From Adiantum capillus-veneris (taxonomy: Eukaryota > Streptophyta > Polypodiopsida > Polypodiales > Pteridaceae), in contig CM043949.1 in NCBI GenBank assembly GCA_014529385.2, positions 148,721,850 to 148,785,849 of the forward strand: DNA of 64,000 nucleotides, read 5' to 3'. Position numbers and translations under genes: made by a program. Numbering within the stretch: position 1 is the first letter of the stretch; every line of letters starts with the position of its first letter. Shown piece after piece: positions 34,703-49,905 of the stretch. The notes beneath the pieces were generated by a model. It saw nothing but the letters and a program-made list of their open reading frames with translations, was not told where the DNA came from and did no database searches.

Positions 34703-34847
34703 TGTCATGCCAAGGGTAGGACCAGGCTGGGGCCAAGATCCAGGATGGACATGCAGCCAAGAAGTCCCCTATGTTTAGAAGGCCAAGGGCCTATATAGGG
34801 CATGAGTGGGAGGTGATGAGCATGTTCCAATCCCAATCTCTTACACT
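34703..34847 (+). repeat. LTR-like repeat, right copy
   Basis: Direct copy of 23422-23566, starting TGTCATGCCAAGGGTAGG, with the CCTATATAGG TATA box and ending at CCAATCTCTTACACT. It is placed immediately after a polypurine tract, as a 3' LTR should be. The downstream border of the full LTR is not resolved. Confidence 0.65.
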
Positions 34848-35449
<602 letters not shown>

Positions 35450-35845
35450 AACGCGACAGGAGGGTAAACACCCAGGGAGGTCACCTAATAAAAATGTAAC
35501 CTATCACGTGAGTTCAAGAGAAGGGTATTTAAATTTCTTGAAACTTACATAAATATATATACAGAAGGGCATTATTTTCTCAAATTTGAAAAAAACTTAC
35601 AGATTTAAAAGAAAAGGGTACATTATATTCTTAACAAAATTCATAGATAAGGGGTTTTACAAACATGTCTTGAGCGCACGTGATATGGTAGTTTTACACA
35701 TAGTGAACCCCTTGAGGGTCCACATAGGCAAAGAGAGTGCACTAACCTACAAACTAAGACTGAGGTGTGAGCAATGCTCCATAAGAATAGCACTAGCAAA
35801 TACAATGTTAGAGAGAGAAAAAAATAAGCAGAAGTGATTACATGA

Positions 35846-37030
<1,185 letters not shown>

Positions 37031-37131
37031 TTAGGGATGATGATATTTTTTGAGTTCTTCCTCCATGGCACAGCAAACGCCTTTCATAAATCCAAGATCT
37101 TTAATATCAAGGGCAAGCTCTTGTGCCACGT
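37031..37131 (-). pseudogene. C-terminal part of a frame split by the LTR element
   Basis: On the minus strand, VAQELALDIKDLGFMKGVCC AMEEELKKYHHP ends at a stop. Its upstream part is across the retrotransposon at 43541-43749. Removing the element with its ACGT duplication brings NEQW and VYVAQELALDI together, with one extra base between. I do not recognise the protein. Confidence 0.4.
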
Positions 37132-39057
37132 TGTCGTGTTGTGACACGTACATAGTGGGAATGCATGCTACAAGAGTTATCTTGTAACTTTTTAGATACA
37201 TAGTTATATTTTCTATAATGTACATATGCATATTTAATTATAATAATACGCCTTCTATCTCATCCTATTATTTTTCTCAACAGTAACCTATTCTTACTTT
37301 ACCATCAGAAAATACTATGGAAAAAGCGTCAATAGCTCCGCCTCTTTAACTTGGGGCAAAAAGCATTGATTCTTTATTTCTACTATCTCATTATCATCTC
37401 ACACCCTAGTTAGATCCTATATCTAGGGTAAACTCCAATATATATATATATTCTATGTATTTTTCTTAATGCATTATTGCAAACATGATTACAAAGCTTT
37501 TTCAAGGAGCAATGTCATGCTTTCATATGGCATGAGGTGTCCTTTGGAATCAAATGAAAGTCTAGGCTAAGGGGACCACAGGAAGACTTTTGCTGCCAGA
37601 AATGGACCCCATTTTGATGAATTTTTTACACAAGGTTCCAATCCAAATTGGAATACGATTTTAAAATGAAAATCGTAGCTAATGAGCGGAAATTTTTGCC
37701 CATATTTCTACTTTTTTATTTGGAGCCACGGTTGAGGAGATATGATCAAAATACTGGACCCCAGTTTGCCCACATCATGCAAGGAAAGCTCATTTCCAAC
37801 TTTTCCAGTTTCTATTCACACTGGCTCCTCTCTTCTTGTGTAAACCCTTGGGGGTTCCCTTCACCTATAAAAGGGGACCTCTTCTTCCTTGAAAATGAAC
37901 TCAAGCATTCAAGACATTGATGAGAGGAATTCATGAGGGAGTGAGTAGTAATGTCAAATTGTACTTAGTCATTAACATAAGCCTAAGCCTACACTTTCTC
38001 CTAGAAGAAGACTAGCCATTCTTGCAACAAGCTAACCTTGGAAGATCAACTCTAATCAAACAAGGTCTTGCACTTGGTGTATCAATCAAAGTGGAATTAT
38101 CCACTCTTCTTCTCTCTCCATCAATAATGGTGCCGAAGGGTTTGTCAAGTAAGATGTGTTCTACATTGATGTTTTGTTGATTTCTTGTTGTTTTATTTTT
38201 CATCTCTAATCCAACATATATATATATATCTAATCTCATCTCCTTAACCAAACCTATCTCTCTCACTCTTAGTAATTCATCCTCTCTATAAATTTTAGGT
38301 TCTCCTTGCTACAGGTACATCTCTCCCCGTAGTATCCTTATTGCCTACGGGCAAGAATAGGGCTTGGGAGGAAAACTTCTCATCTCTTCACTTCTCTCAT
38401 ATCTACATTTCTCACATACTATCCTAGATCAATAACCCACATGATGATCATTTCTATCACTTTCACTCTGTACGATCTATTAGAATTAACGTATGGATTA
38501 GCCGTAAAATAAACTTTCAACAACGTATAGTGTTTCTCTTTGGCCCAGAAAGGCTCAATGAAATACTTCTATCACCGGATCCCATTATACTACCTCTCAT
38601 AGACTATAACTTTTCTTTTGATGTAAGCGTAGTTATCTTGCTATGAACCAAGAGGATTTGTACACACAATTAATCCCAATCACTAGAAAAAATATATATA
38701 TATTATGGTAAGCACAAAACTAAAATTCCAAAGAACAATTCATAGCCTATTTGGTCAGCCTGGATTGAATGCTATTAACTCATCTATTAACCCTTTCATA
38801 TTACCCATGATACGATATGACCATAGCCTTGATGTTTTCATCTTTGTATTGTTTTGACACTCTCTTTTGTGTTCTTTCTTTGTGTGTGTGAGTGCAAGAG
38901 AGAAAAAGTGGGACTTCATTGATTGCACTTCCTTCCAAACCCTAGTCTTCATGGCATCTATGGTTTAACTCCTTCATATAGTTTTTTGGAGTTCTCTCAC
39001 AAAATCTCGCAGCCATAAGCCCGGTGCTTTCTTGGCAAGACCGCAAATTTCTCGACA
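37132..39057 (+). repeat. Left LTR
   Basis: 1926 bases with TG...CA ends. It contains CCTATAAAAGGGGACC near 37864, a good TATA box. Compared with the right LTR it lacks a segment of about 90 bases near 37460 and has scattered substitutions. Confidence 0.88.
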
Positions 39058-39104
39058 TATTTTTGGTCAACCCGACGTGAACAAGCCGGGGAGAGTACAT
39101 AAAG

Positions 39105-41561
39105 ATGGCTAGCAAAGTGGAGCGGTTATATGCTGAAATGAAAGAGCTTGCAGACAGATGCAAATGGCTTGAAGAAGAAGATCGGATTCAAAAAGCGATT
39201 GAAAGTGCTAAGCAATCCATATATAATGAGCTTAATATATTCGAAGGCTATGATCCATAAGGATATCTTGAGTGCTATGTGACAGAGATGAGGCTTCAAG
39301 CAATTCCATAAGCTTAGATGATTGCAGAATTTGTTGAACTTGTGAGTGATGATTTCAAGCACCAAGTTCAAGACTATGCAAGTGTATATGCAAGCAACTG
39401 GGGTGAGTTTTCTACAGCTATAACACAGGTATGCTTGGAACATCAAGACCAAGAGATGGACCAGAGTGGAAGTGGATGTGACCAGCTAGAGTTGGTGTCT
39501 CCTGTAATCCATGCAAGTGTCAACACATCCATACAGGCTAATTTAGAAGCATTAATAGATGCATATCTTTTGCAAGATGCAAATTTATTGTATGCACATA
39601 AAGCAGACATAGTGGAAGCTATTTATGTACGTTTGGGTCTTGTAACCTTCGTATCTCAAGATAATGACTCTCATGATGCTATCCAAGCGCCTGAAACGGC
39701 TCACAGCGACTTAGAGGATGATGCAAACTCGTCGGCTATGATAGATGATTTGGACACTCCTTTTGATTCGTTTGAAGATGCACATGAGTGTATATACAAG
39801 GATGAGGATGCTATGGTTTTGACAGAGGATGTGAAGGAAAAATAGGTGGAAGACAGCTATATTAGTGATGTGCTACAATCTACTTTTGAGATGATCCAGG
39901 AACTTTTACCAAGTTTAGAAGAGTCGGATGCCTATGCTGAAGACATATACCAGGATAAAGATGTCATTATCAATGCTTTCCTATGCGAGTTTGATGCATG
40001 TGGTACTACCCAAATGGATATTCCTAGCTGCAAAAGTGCTAATTTAGAGGGGGTGACTGAAAATGTCTTCCTTTGTGAGTATAGCTCTGCTAGTAGCATT
40101 GCGGATTGTGAAGTACCTCATCTAGACAAGGTGGAAGAAGAGGAGTGCATTGACAGAGTAATATGTATGTCTTGTATATATGGGGTAGAAGATGTGATGC
40201 AGATGACTCATGAAATTGTGCCTTATTTAGAGCTAGATGCAGCAAGCTTTCACAATTCCATGGTAGAGGAAGGTGTTATGCAAAGTTTGGAGTCTTCAGC
40301 AGCCGCTGATTTTGGATTGCCTATTCGTGATGATGACCTTTTTGAAGTCGTGTTTGCAGGAATGACAAATGCAGATTCTCTGCATGAGGATTGGGGTTTT
40401 GCGGATGAAGCTATGAATCTTCAAGATTCACAAATCAAAGATAGAGAAATGTTTGGTAATGCTATACAGGTTGAAGTGACATCAGAGGATAGAGTAGAAG
40501 AGCAAGAAACCTCTTCGGATATGGTCTGTCATTGGGGTGATATTTCTGATCTGTGTGAAGATGCAAATAAAGATGCTTGCCATAAAGTGCCTACTATACA
40601 GGGTTTTAAGAATTTCGGTTGCCTGCAGGTATGCAAACAATATCTGAGGCATAAAAGGGATTTAGGTCTTGTGTCACAGGGTATAAATTGCAAGCAGGTT
40701 TGTGAGCATCTATCTGCTATGGATAGGAAGGGTATAAATGGTGATGCCTTGAATCAAGAAGAGGATGCTAGCTCTATGCTGACACCAGAGTCATGTAATG
40801 AAGAAGGGTTCTCCCTAGATGAGTGGAGACATGATTCAGTTGAAGATAATTTAGGGATGGGTCAAAAAGGAATAAGGGGTGAATATATTGTGTCAGAGAC
40901 TAACTCCAAGGAGGTTTTTGAGCAGTCGGTTACAAGTGACCGGAAGCATACCTACCAGGATGATTTGGAAAGGGAATTAGACACCATATTTGAGAGGTAT
41001 GCAAAGTTTTATGATGTAAAGCTAGAGAGGTATTTGGTAAAAGGTGAGAGAATTGATAAGAGGTTTACCATGCATATTTCTGAGGTTTCTCTCGATGTTG
41101 AGAAAGGCTATCTAGAGGATTCTTTTGAGAATGAAGATGCAAATTCAAACTTCTATGCGAAAGAGGTACATATGGATTTACAGGTTGGTGAGAAGGTTGA
41201 AGTGCAGTTTCAAAAAGCTTTCGAGTATATTACAGGAAGCCTAGAAGTGTTTTTTGAAGAGGAGGATGAGAAACTTATGTCTCTTTGTTATGAAGATTTT
41301 GCGCATAATGGAGATTTGTTACAGATTTTTTGGAGAGAGATGTATATAACGTCAATTCCTTCTGATCCGAAAGGAATTAAAAGATGCGGAGAATCTCAAT
41401 GCTTAGTACAATGCAAGTTTTTGAGTTACCCATATGATCCGGGAGGAGGTCATGGGATGACAGGGGATACAATTGCTTTCACAAGTTACCATGTGGCTGG
41501 CACATGCCGGAGGATGTGTAGGTTTAGAGGAGATGGATGTCGTGCTGTGACACGTACATAG
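39105..41561 (+). pseudogene. Gag-like and long acidic protein of the LTR element
   Basis: A single frame of about 819 codons begins MASKVERLYAEMKELADRCK and is crossed by four stops (near 39258, 39312, 39318 and 39843), after which 571 codons are open. The first 130 codons resemble a gag capsid region: coiled coil, FEGYDP, GYLECYVTEMRLQAIP, MIAEFVELVSDDFKHQVQDY. The rest is strongly acidic with many Asp, Glu, Cys and Ser and no domain I can name, and it has no CCHC knuckle or protease motif. It runs into the right LTR, its last codons ending at CRAVTRT. If read through, it would be a large non-enzymatic protein. Function unknown. Confidence 0.65.
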
Positions 41562-43540
41562 TGGGAATGTATGCTACAAGAGTTATCTTGTAACTTTTTA
41601 GATACATAGTTATATTTTCTATAATGTACATATGCATATTTAAGTATAATAATACGCCTTCTATCTCATCCTATTATTTTTCTCAAGAGTAACTTATTCT
41701 TACTTTACCATCAGAAAATACTATGGAAAAAGCGTCAATAGCTCCGCCTCTTTAACATGGGACAAAAAAGCATTGATTCTTTATTTCTACTATCTCATTA
41801 TCATCTCACACCCTAGCTCCTATATCTAGGGTAAACTCCAATATATATATATTCTATGTATTTTTCTTATATTTCTTTTTAAATAGCTACTAGGGGGGAA
41901 TCAAATCCTAGTGGGACACTAGATGGCATGATTTAGAAGATAAACTTATTTTAATGCATTATTGTAATCATGATTACAAAGCTTTGTCAAGGAGCAATTT
42001 CATGCTTTCATATGGCATGAGGTGTCCTTTGGCATCAAATGAAAGTCTAGGTTAAGGGGACCATAGGAAGACTTTTGCTGCTAGAAATGGACCCTATTTT
42101 CATAATTTTTTTACACAAGGTTCCAATCCGAATTGGAAAACCATTTTAAAATGAAAATCGTAGCTAATGAGCTGCAGTTTCTGTCCATATTTCTACTTTT
42201 TTATTTGGAGCCACGGTTGAGGAGATATGATCAAAATACTGGACCCAAGTCTGCCCACATCATGCAAGGAAAGCTCATTTCCAACTTTTCCAGTTTCTAT
42301 TCACACTGGCTCCTCTCTTCTTGTGTAAACCCTTGGGGGTTCCCTTCACCTATAAAAGGGGACCTCTTCTTCCTTGAAAATGAACTCAAGCATTCAAGAC
42401 ATTGATGAGAGGAATTCATGAGGGAGTGAGTAGTAATGTCGAATTGTACTTAGTCATTAACATAAGCCTAAGCCTACACTTTCTCCTAGAAGAAGACTAG
42501 CCATTCTTGCAACAAGCTAACCTTGGAAGGTCAACGCTAATCAAACAAGGTCTTGCACTTGGTGTATCAATCAAAGTGGAATTATCCACTCTTCTTCTCT
42601 CTCCATCAATAATGATGCCGAAGGGTTTGTCAAGTAAGATGTGTTCTACATTGATGTTTTCTTGATTTCTTGTTGTTTTCTTTTTCATCTCTAATCCAAC
42701 ATATATATATATATCTAATCTCATCTCCTTAACCAAACCTATCTCTCTCACTCTTAGTAATTCATCCTCTCTATAAATTTTAGGTTCTCTTTGCTACAGG
42801 TACATCTCTCCCCGCAGTATCCTTATTGCCTACGGGCAAGAATGGGGCTTGGGAGGGAAATTTCTCATCTCTTCACTTCTCTCATATCTACATTTTTCAC
42901 ATACTATCCTAGATGAATAACCCACATGATGATCATTTCTATCACTTTCACTCTGTACGATCTATTAGAATTAACGTATGGATTAGCCGTAAAATAAACT
43001 TTCAACAACGTATAGTGTTTCTCTTTGGCCCAGAAAGGCTCAATGAAATACTTCTATCACCGGATCCCATTATACTACCTCTCATAGACTATAACTTTTC
43101 TTTTGACGTAAGCGTAGTTATCTTGCTATGAACCAAGAGGATTTGTACACACAATTAATCCCAATCACTAGACAAAATATATATATTATGGTAAGCACAA
43201 AACTACAATTCCAAAGAACAATTCATAGCCTATTTGGTCAGCCAAGATTGAATGCCATTAACTCATCTATTAACCCTTTCATATTACCCATGATACGATA
43301 TGACCATAGCCTTGATGTTTTCATCTTTGTATTGTTTTGACACTCTCTTTTGTGTTCTTTCTTTGTGTGTGTGAGTGCAAGAGAGAAAAAGTGGGACTTC
43401 ATTGATTGCACTTCCTTCCAAACCCTAGTCTTCATGGCATCTATGGTTTAACTCCTTCATATAGTTTTTTGGAGTTCTCTCACAAACTCTCACAGCCATA
43501 AGCCCGGTGCTTTCCTGGCAAGACCGCAAATTTCTCGACA
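41538..43540 (+). repeat. Right LTR
   Basis: 2003 bases, same ends as the left LTR and the same TATA box (CCTATAAAAGGGGACC near 42349). It includes a 90-base segment near 41870-41960 missing from the left copy. High identity between the two suggests insertion later than the surrounding relics. Confidence 0.88.
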
Positions 43541-43749
43541 ACGTATACACCATTGCTCATTAAACGTTATGGTTTTCACCATGCTATGCTCGTGAGTGCC
43601 ATCCCCATGTCCATTAAGAGTGGTAAAATTTCCATTAATATCGGCTTTAATCCATTTTTCATCGTCTCTTTCTCTATTATCATGCTCATCGTCTAAGTTG
43701 TCATTGCCTCTTTCTCTGTTCCAATCTTTATCCAGGTATACAGATTTTC
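43541..43749 (-). pseudogene. N-terminal part of a frame split by the LTR element
   Basis: On the minus strand an open hydrophilic frame reads YLDKDWNRERGNDNLDDEHD and KWIKADINGNFTTLNGHGDG up to NEQW near the ACGT border. It continues at 37131. The protein is not recognised. The copia-type LTR at 43750 abuts its other side. Confidence 0.35.
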
Positions 43750-44231
43750 TGTAATGGAGTTGCTATTTTATTGTTTACTATAGCTGACACGTGGAAAAGG
43801 CTAAGGGTTATGCAAAAGGATCTCGAAAGGATATTATATATTATAATTTATTATTCAAGTGCTCCTTTATGAGATTTGGTCATTTATGACTGACCGGCCA
43901 GTTTGTACTCATTTTGACCATTCAAGAAATCTATAAATCAAATATGTGCAAGAGGTAAATGGTCACTCTTGACCGTGGGGAGATTGCACCCAACGCATGT
44001 GTCTATTCTTCTCCCTCTCCTCTTTTATCTCTCGCCGTGCCGACGTAGCACTTTGCTCTAGGAGGTGCACCTGCACGTGCTCCCTTACTCTGTCTCTATG
44101 CCTCTCTCACGTCAGATTTTCTATGGTGCTTACATATACACGCTTGTGCAGGTATCTAGATCTATTGATTTATGGTTTGTAGCGTATTATTTTATGTATT
44201 TTGTAGGCCTTCCGCGCTATGGTTTGCAGCA
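43750..44231 (+). repeat. Copia-type 5' LTR
   Basis: About 482 bases from TGTAATGGAG to GCAGCA, directly followed by a consensus primer-binding site. A diverged inverted copy is at 49906-50387. The element's coding part is missing after the primer site. Confidence 0.7.
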
Positions 44232-44232
44232 G

Positions 44233-44244
44233 TGGTATCAGAGC
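44233..44244 (+). promoter_or_regulatory. Primer-binding site for initiator tRNA-Met
   Basis: TGGTATCAGAGC, the exact complement of the plant initiator methionine tRNA 3' end, one base after the LTR. This is the standard primer site of plant copia and many gypsy elements. Confidence 0.9.
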
Positions 44245-45429
<1,185 letters not shown>

Positions 45430-45486
45430 CGGCCGCCAACCAACCACCCATGTAGTGCATTTTTCAATTTCGATCTCTCTTTTGAC

Positions 45487-45602
45487 TGTTTAGCTGCCAC
45501 CAACATTCACTCTCTCTCATTGTCAACTGGCGACTGACGACTACACACACCAATAAACCCCTCCCTCCCTCACAGGCTCACACAAGCCGTGCAGTGGGAG
45601 AT
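45487..45602. repeat. Dispersed repeat, second copy of 35936-36048
   Basis: Shares GCCACCAACATTCACTCTCT, TGTCAACTGGCGACTGACGA and the phrase up to GCAGTGGGAGAT with the first copy, and like it passes into CT repeats. Confidence 0.8.
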
Positions 45603-45755
45603 TCTCTCTCTCGGGGACGTCAACCTCTCTCTCTCTCTCTCTCTATCAACCAACTCTTCAGTTGACTTCTCTCCTTTTTCTCTCAGCCAACCAATGGCGA
45701 TCATTGTATGGTCTCCACAAACCCACCAACCACCCCCCCATGCAGCAGCGCCGAC

Positions 45756-45762
<7 letters not shown>

Positions 45763-45810
<48 letters not shown>
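45763..45810. repeat. (TC)n microsatellite
   Basis: About 48 bases of TC. Confidence 0.95.
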
Positions 45811-45813
<3 letters not shown>

Positions 45814-46591
45814 CTTTCCCAGCTTAGCTACCTGCACCAAAGTCAGCCACCACTAGCTGCCTATCGTAAACAGCTTAGCCTCAACTTCAGGAGGAGCTGA
45901 TGCCACATACGATCAACCAAACAACTGGACTTCTCCAAATCAGTCATGGAGCTGGCATGACGACATTTGCATAAGATACACACGATCAACTACACTGTTG
46001 ATCTGAAAAAAAATTGCCTCATATATAGCCTGCACACCTATGAGTTTAGCCTGTAGCTTCTCATAGTGGATACTTGCATGATTGAGAGTAGGAATATGCA
46101 ACTCGAGCACATGAAGCACACTACAACAAAGTTACTATAAGCAAGCCCACATAGAGCCAAGACCAATATCAAACTCAGTTTGAGCCTTGCAGAGAAATTT
46201 TCTGAAGCTCTAGAAGTTGTAGTAGACAATTGGAGGTAGAGTAGAAGATCAAGCTCTTTCAAACAACCTTCTTCCTGGGTGCAGAGGGTCATAACAGTGG
46301 GCTATGCATACCCACCACACCTGCATGCACCACCCAAAACTCGTTCTCCCCCAGTATCACTGGGTATAGAAGCGAACATTGACGAAGCTCTGCAGTGCCG
46401 TGGCAATACTTTCACAAGACAGCGCCCGAACCATCCTCAGAGACATTCAGTTGATTTTAGCCTTTATTTTACTTCAATTTATTTTATTTTGTACCCAAAC
46501 ATTGTAAACATTGTATTAAATCCATAAGGATGGTATCGGTTGGTCCCATAGGCATCCCCATTTCCGCGGCACACATTGATGAAGCTCTGTA
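45811..46591. other. No recognised gene; possible LTR segment
   Basis: 46330-46591 resembles 14851-15110 in spaced phrases (attgacgaagctct and a taaatccataagga segment) and contains a second attgatgaagctctgtagtg. This may be a diverged LTR family. No coding sequence is recognised. Confidence 0.35.
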
Positions 46592-47115
46592 GTGATGGCT
46601 CACACATTTTCTCAGACGACGTCCAATGGGGCTTGTAGCTCTAATCCCACCGCAAGCTCTGCTAACATAAGCCAAAGTGAAGCATGGAATGAAGGAGAAC
46701 CTGCACCAAGTTGTTCTACTTTGCATAAGGCATTTGATAAACAATGGCTGCTTGAACTCCATCTTAAGTGGATGCAATCATTTGTTGCATGTGGAATTTA
46801 TTTTAATGTCATTTGAAATCCTATCTTCAAAGATTCTTTAATAAGCAGAGTGAAGAAGGGTTTTGTGATACCAGATTATAATAAGATGCATACAAAATAT
46901 TTAGATAAGCGAAAGCTACCTCAGAGAATATCTTAAAGCGCATGTCTCTTGATTATGTGCCACAATATGGATTCACAATTTCTCTAGATGATTGGACAAA
47001 TTGTCAGAAGAAACCATTGATCAATGTGATGTTGATTTGTCCAAGAGAATCCATCTTTCTTCAAGCGATCGACACATCCCTAAAAGATAAAACTAGTCGA
47101 TATCTTGCTGGTATA
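46592..47115 (+). pseudogene. hAT-like (DUF659) relic, copy B
   Basis: It starts within the Ser-rich linker and reads AFDKQWLLELHLKWMQSFVA CGIYFNVI, then after a frame break LDYVPQYGFTISLDDWTNCQ and KKPLINVMLICPRESIFLQA IDTSLKDKTSRYLAGI. The DGWT...PLINVMLICP order is that of DUF659, a domain of hAT-related transposases. It continues past the point where copy A is cut by the CACTA remnant, so it shows what copy A lost. The BED finger and C-terminal dimerisation region are missing. Confidence 0.7.
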
Positions 47116-47149
47116 TATCTTACTATATTCACAATTTATTTTCTAATGC

Positions 47150-48473
47150 AAAAGTGTGTGGAATTGGCATTGATGAGCTTACCAATGACTCCGATGTGAT
47201 AATTCTTGTCGAAACATTGGAGCATGATGCGCAACGAATTCTTGGATTTGACAAATACGATGTGCATTCTTTGATGTGGACGAAAAATGCAAAGCAACGA
47301 AGAGGCCAAGGAAGCGTAGCATGTATGGCCAAAAAGGGTTGAAAAGATGTTTCCACTTTTAAAGAAGATAAGTATAAACGTTACTTATGGCTGAAAATCA
47401 GCCCACCAAATGGTAAAGTCATGTTTGTGGCTGGTTGCTACATTCCTCACTATGACTCCAACTTTTATGCTTGCTTGGATATGGATAGAGATCAGTCCTT
47501 TGTTGAACTAGAGGAAGACATTGCTTATTACAAGGATCAAGGTGAAGTTATTTTTTTTGAAGACATGAATGCTCGCACAAATACGTTACAACACGACACA
47601 CAACAAGTTGACATGCTACATGTCTCAAGAAGAATGGATGACTCATACATGTATAAGCGAAGTTCTAATGATGCAAAAGAATTGGATCACTATGGAAAGT
47701 CGCTTCTACATATGTGCAATAGTACCGGAATGCTCATTGCAAATGGTGTATCTCGATGGCAAGGCACTAATGACTTTACATGTAGAAAGCACAATGGTGA
47801 TAGCGTGATTGACTATATGTTATTCTCGGAAGCCATGCTAGAATGCATACAAAGCTTTACACTTGGTGAATGGAATCCAGAATCGGATCATAGGATATTA
47901 TGTATTGACCTCAAGTGTGGTAAACGGCCCGAGCATGTAGCCTCCAATCATGATATGAATCATTTCTACCTACGTCTAGACTTCAAACGAGCACTTATAT
48001 ATGCTGATATGGTGGACCAAATGTTAAGCATGATAGAGCATCAAGAGAGCCCAACATTAGAATGCAAGTGGAAAGTTTTCAAAGAAGTAATTTTCTCTTG
48101 TGTGAAGGAATGCTTTTCGATGAAACACATGTCTTGCAAAAGGTCTAAGAAGGGTACCACCAATAAGAAATGGTTTGACATGGAATGTAGTCAAGCCCGA
48201 AAACACTTGCTAAGATTGGATGCAAGCAAAGACAAGGAAGTCTACTTGGAATGTTCACACACATACAAAGCACTTGTCCAAAAGAAGAGGAGAATGTGGG
48301 AAGTCAAAAAACAACTTCTTTTAGCGCAAGAGAAAGCACATGCATGTGGGAAGTTTTGGAAAAATCTAAAAGGCAAGCGTGTTCAGAGCTTTGGTGACTT
48401 TACTCTTGAGGATATTTATATGCATTGCAAGAACCTCTATGACCTCTATGCATTACCGATCCCCACTTTTTGA
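47150..48473 (+). pseudogene. LINE endonuclease (EEP) domain and linker
   Basis: The frame opens with DVIILVETLEHDAQRILGF and QGSVACMAKKG, is stopped near 47340, and resumes to give 350 open codons from 47421. Endonuclease/exonuclease/phosphatase signatures follow in order: VMFVAGCYIPHYDSNFYA, FFEDMNARTN (family GDxNAR, Gly changed to Glu), VIDYMLFSEAM and WNPESDHRILCIDL with the catalytic SDH. A basic linker (KRSKKGTTNKKWFDMECSQA) and coiled-coil RRMWEVKKQLLLAQEKAH follow, as in LINE ORF2 proteins. No reverse transcriptase follows. Confidence 0.75.
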
Positions 48474-48589
48474 AAGCTCCACAATTCTTACAAGGCCCAA
48501 AAATGAGCTCAAAATGTTTCTAATGAGACACAACGTAGCCCTTTGCATTGACTTCCTAGAATTACATATGAAGCAAGTCAAAAGGTCCA

Positions 48590-49182
48590 AAATACATGCA
48601 AGAGAAAAATACTAAGTTTAGGGTGGATGCTCGACATCAAGAAATGGTTCGGAAGATGGGAGGCATGTCACTTTGTCAAGGATGCGTTAATCGACTCCCA
48701 AGTCAATGAGGCCTTCTTACAAGGCCAATTTATCACGGCTTGGTAGAGATCTGGAGATTCTCGCTTCAGCCATTACACCACACACATTGCCCCAAACTAC
48801 AAATCTCTCTTCTTCTCCGAACAAGGTAATCGAACCCATCCCTACATCCTTGAGCCCATCCCGTTGAGTGCGATCCGCACCATCGCCTCCATTCGTCTTA
48901 GCTCCCATTCTCTATGCTGCGATACATGACGTTGGGGCACTGTCGAGGAGTCTCATCGACTTTGCACCTTATGCCCTCTTCAAGTGCGAGAGAGTGAGTA
49001 CCACACACTACTTGAGTACTTAGATTTTGACCACATTAGGTCTTCTTTTCCCCATATATTCATCCATGAGCTCTCCCTACATACCTTCCTCTCCCAACCA
49101 CGATGTGGATTCTCTATTGCGACGCTCATTTCAGCCATTTTTGAGCATCGAGAGTCACTTATGACCTCCACTCACACCATGT
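48590..49182 (+). pseudogene. LINE C-terminal zinc-knuckle-like region
   Basis: It reads LSAIRTIASIRLSSHSLCCD, a TGA, then RWGTVEESHRLCTLCPLQVR and ESEYHTLLEYLDFDHIRSSF. The pattern G-R-W-G...R-L-C-x-L-C...E-x-x-x-H-x-L is the C-terminal region of LINE polyproteins, which normally ends with another Cys, here Tyr. Joined to the endonuclease only about 120 bases upstream, it shows that the whole reverse transcriptase was deleted. Confidence 0.55.
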
Positions 49183-49239
49183 GACATGTTCATTTGGTCC
49201 CATAGGTCATATTTGACCTCCGAGGACGATAACAGAACT

Positions 49240-49243
<4 letters not shown>

Positions 49244-49292
<49 letters not shown>
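49244..49292. repeat. (TC)n microsatellite
   Basis: About 49 bases of TC. Confidence 0.95.
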
Positions 49293-49296
<4 letters not shown>

Positions 49297-49905
49297 TTGT
49301 CCAAGAGAAGGAGGGAGAGAGAAAAAAACTTACACAATTGCAAAAACATCCAACATGTTCATTTGCTCCAAAAAATAGAGGTTTACATATCAAAAAGAGG
49401 TTTTAGTTACAGATCTTTAGATTTAAGATACAAAAAGAGATCATTATTATTTGGGAGATTTAATTTAGGTCATGGGCTGGATCCCCTAAAAGATCAAATA
49501 CACAAAACTTTGAATTGCCAAATAAATCACTTGGACCAGCATTTCCTATCTCTTCTTCGATGACAAGTCCATATCTTGCCTCATACCATGCCAACTTTCT
49601 TTCTAGCTCCACTATACAAGCCTGCAGCATGGCTGGGGTCTCTCCTTAACTTACCAAATCCATGCCTTGGGTTGCGAGCTACTCAATGTCTGTTGTTTCT
49701 TTGAGCATATATGTGTAACCCCTTTTGCAAGAAGGGTCTTCTTAATTGACTTCTTGGGCATGAATCTTCTCGATCGGGCGTCCTTTGCCGAAGCCTCTGG
49801 TAGTGGGACAATCATCCCAATCTACTTTGATCCGCAATACATAATACCAATAGCATTGTTGCACAAAATAAATTGTCACTTGATTATTATTTGGTGGAAA
49901 TTACT
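49293..49905. other. No recognised gene
   Basis: Short frames only; lies between the LINE relic and the inverted LTR copy. Confidence 0.35.

Larger units (their letters stand above)
37132..43540 (+). mobile_element. LTR retrotransposon without pol (LARD-like)
   Basis: Two long direct repeats, 37132-39057 and 41538-43540, both begin TGTCGTG and end CTCGACA. The flanks share ACGT (37128-37131 and 43541-43544) as a 4 bp target duplication. A purine-rich stretch (AGAGGAGATGGA) precedes the right LTR. Just inside the left LTR is TGGTCAACCC, a possible primer site whose tRNA I cannot name. The 2.5 kb interior encodes one long frame (39105-41561) with a gag-like start and no protease, RT, RNase H or integrase, so it would depend on another element. 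Confidence 0.88.
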
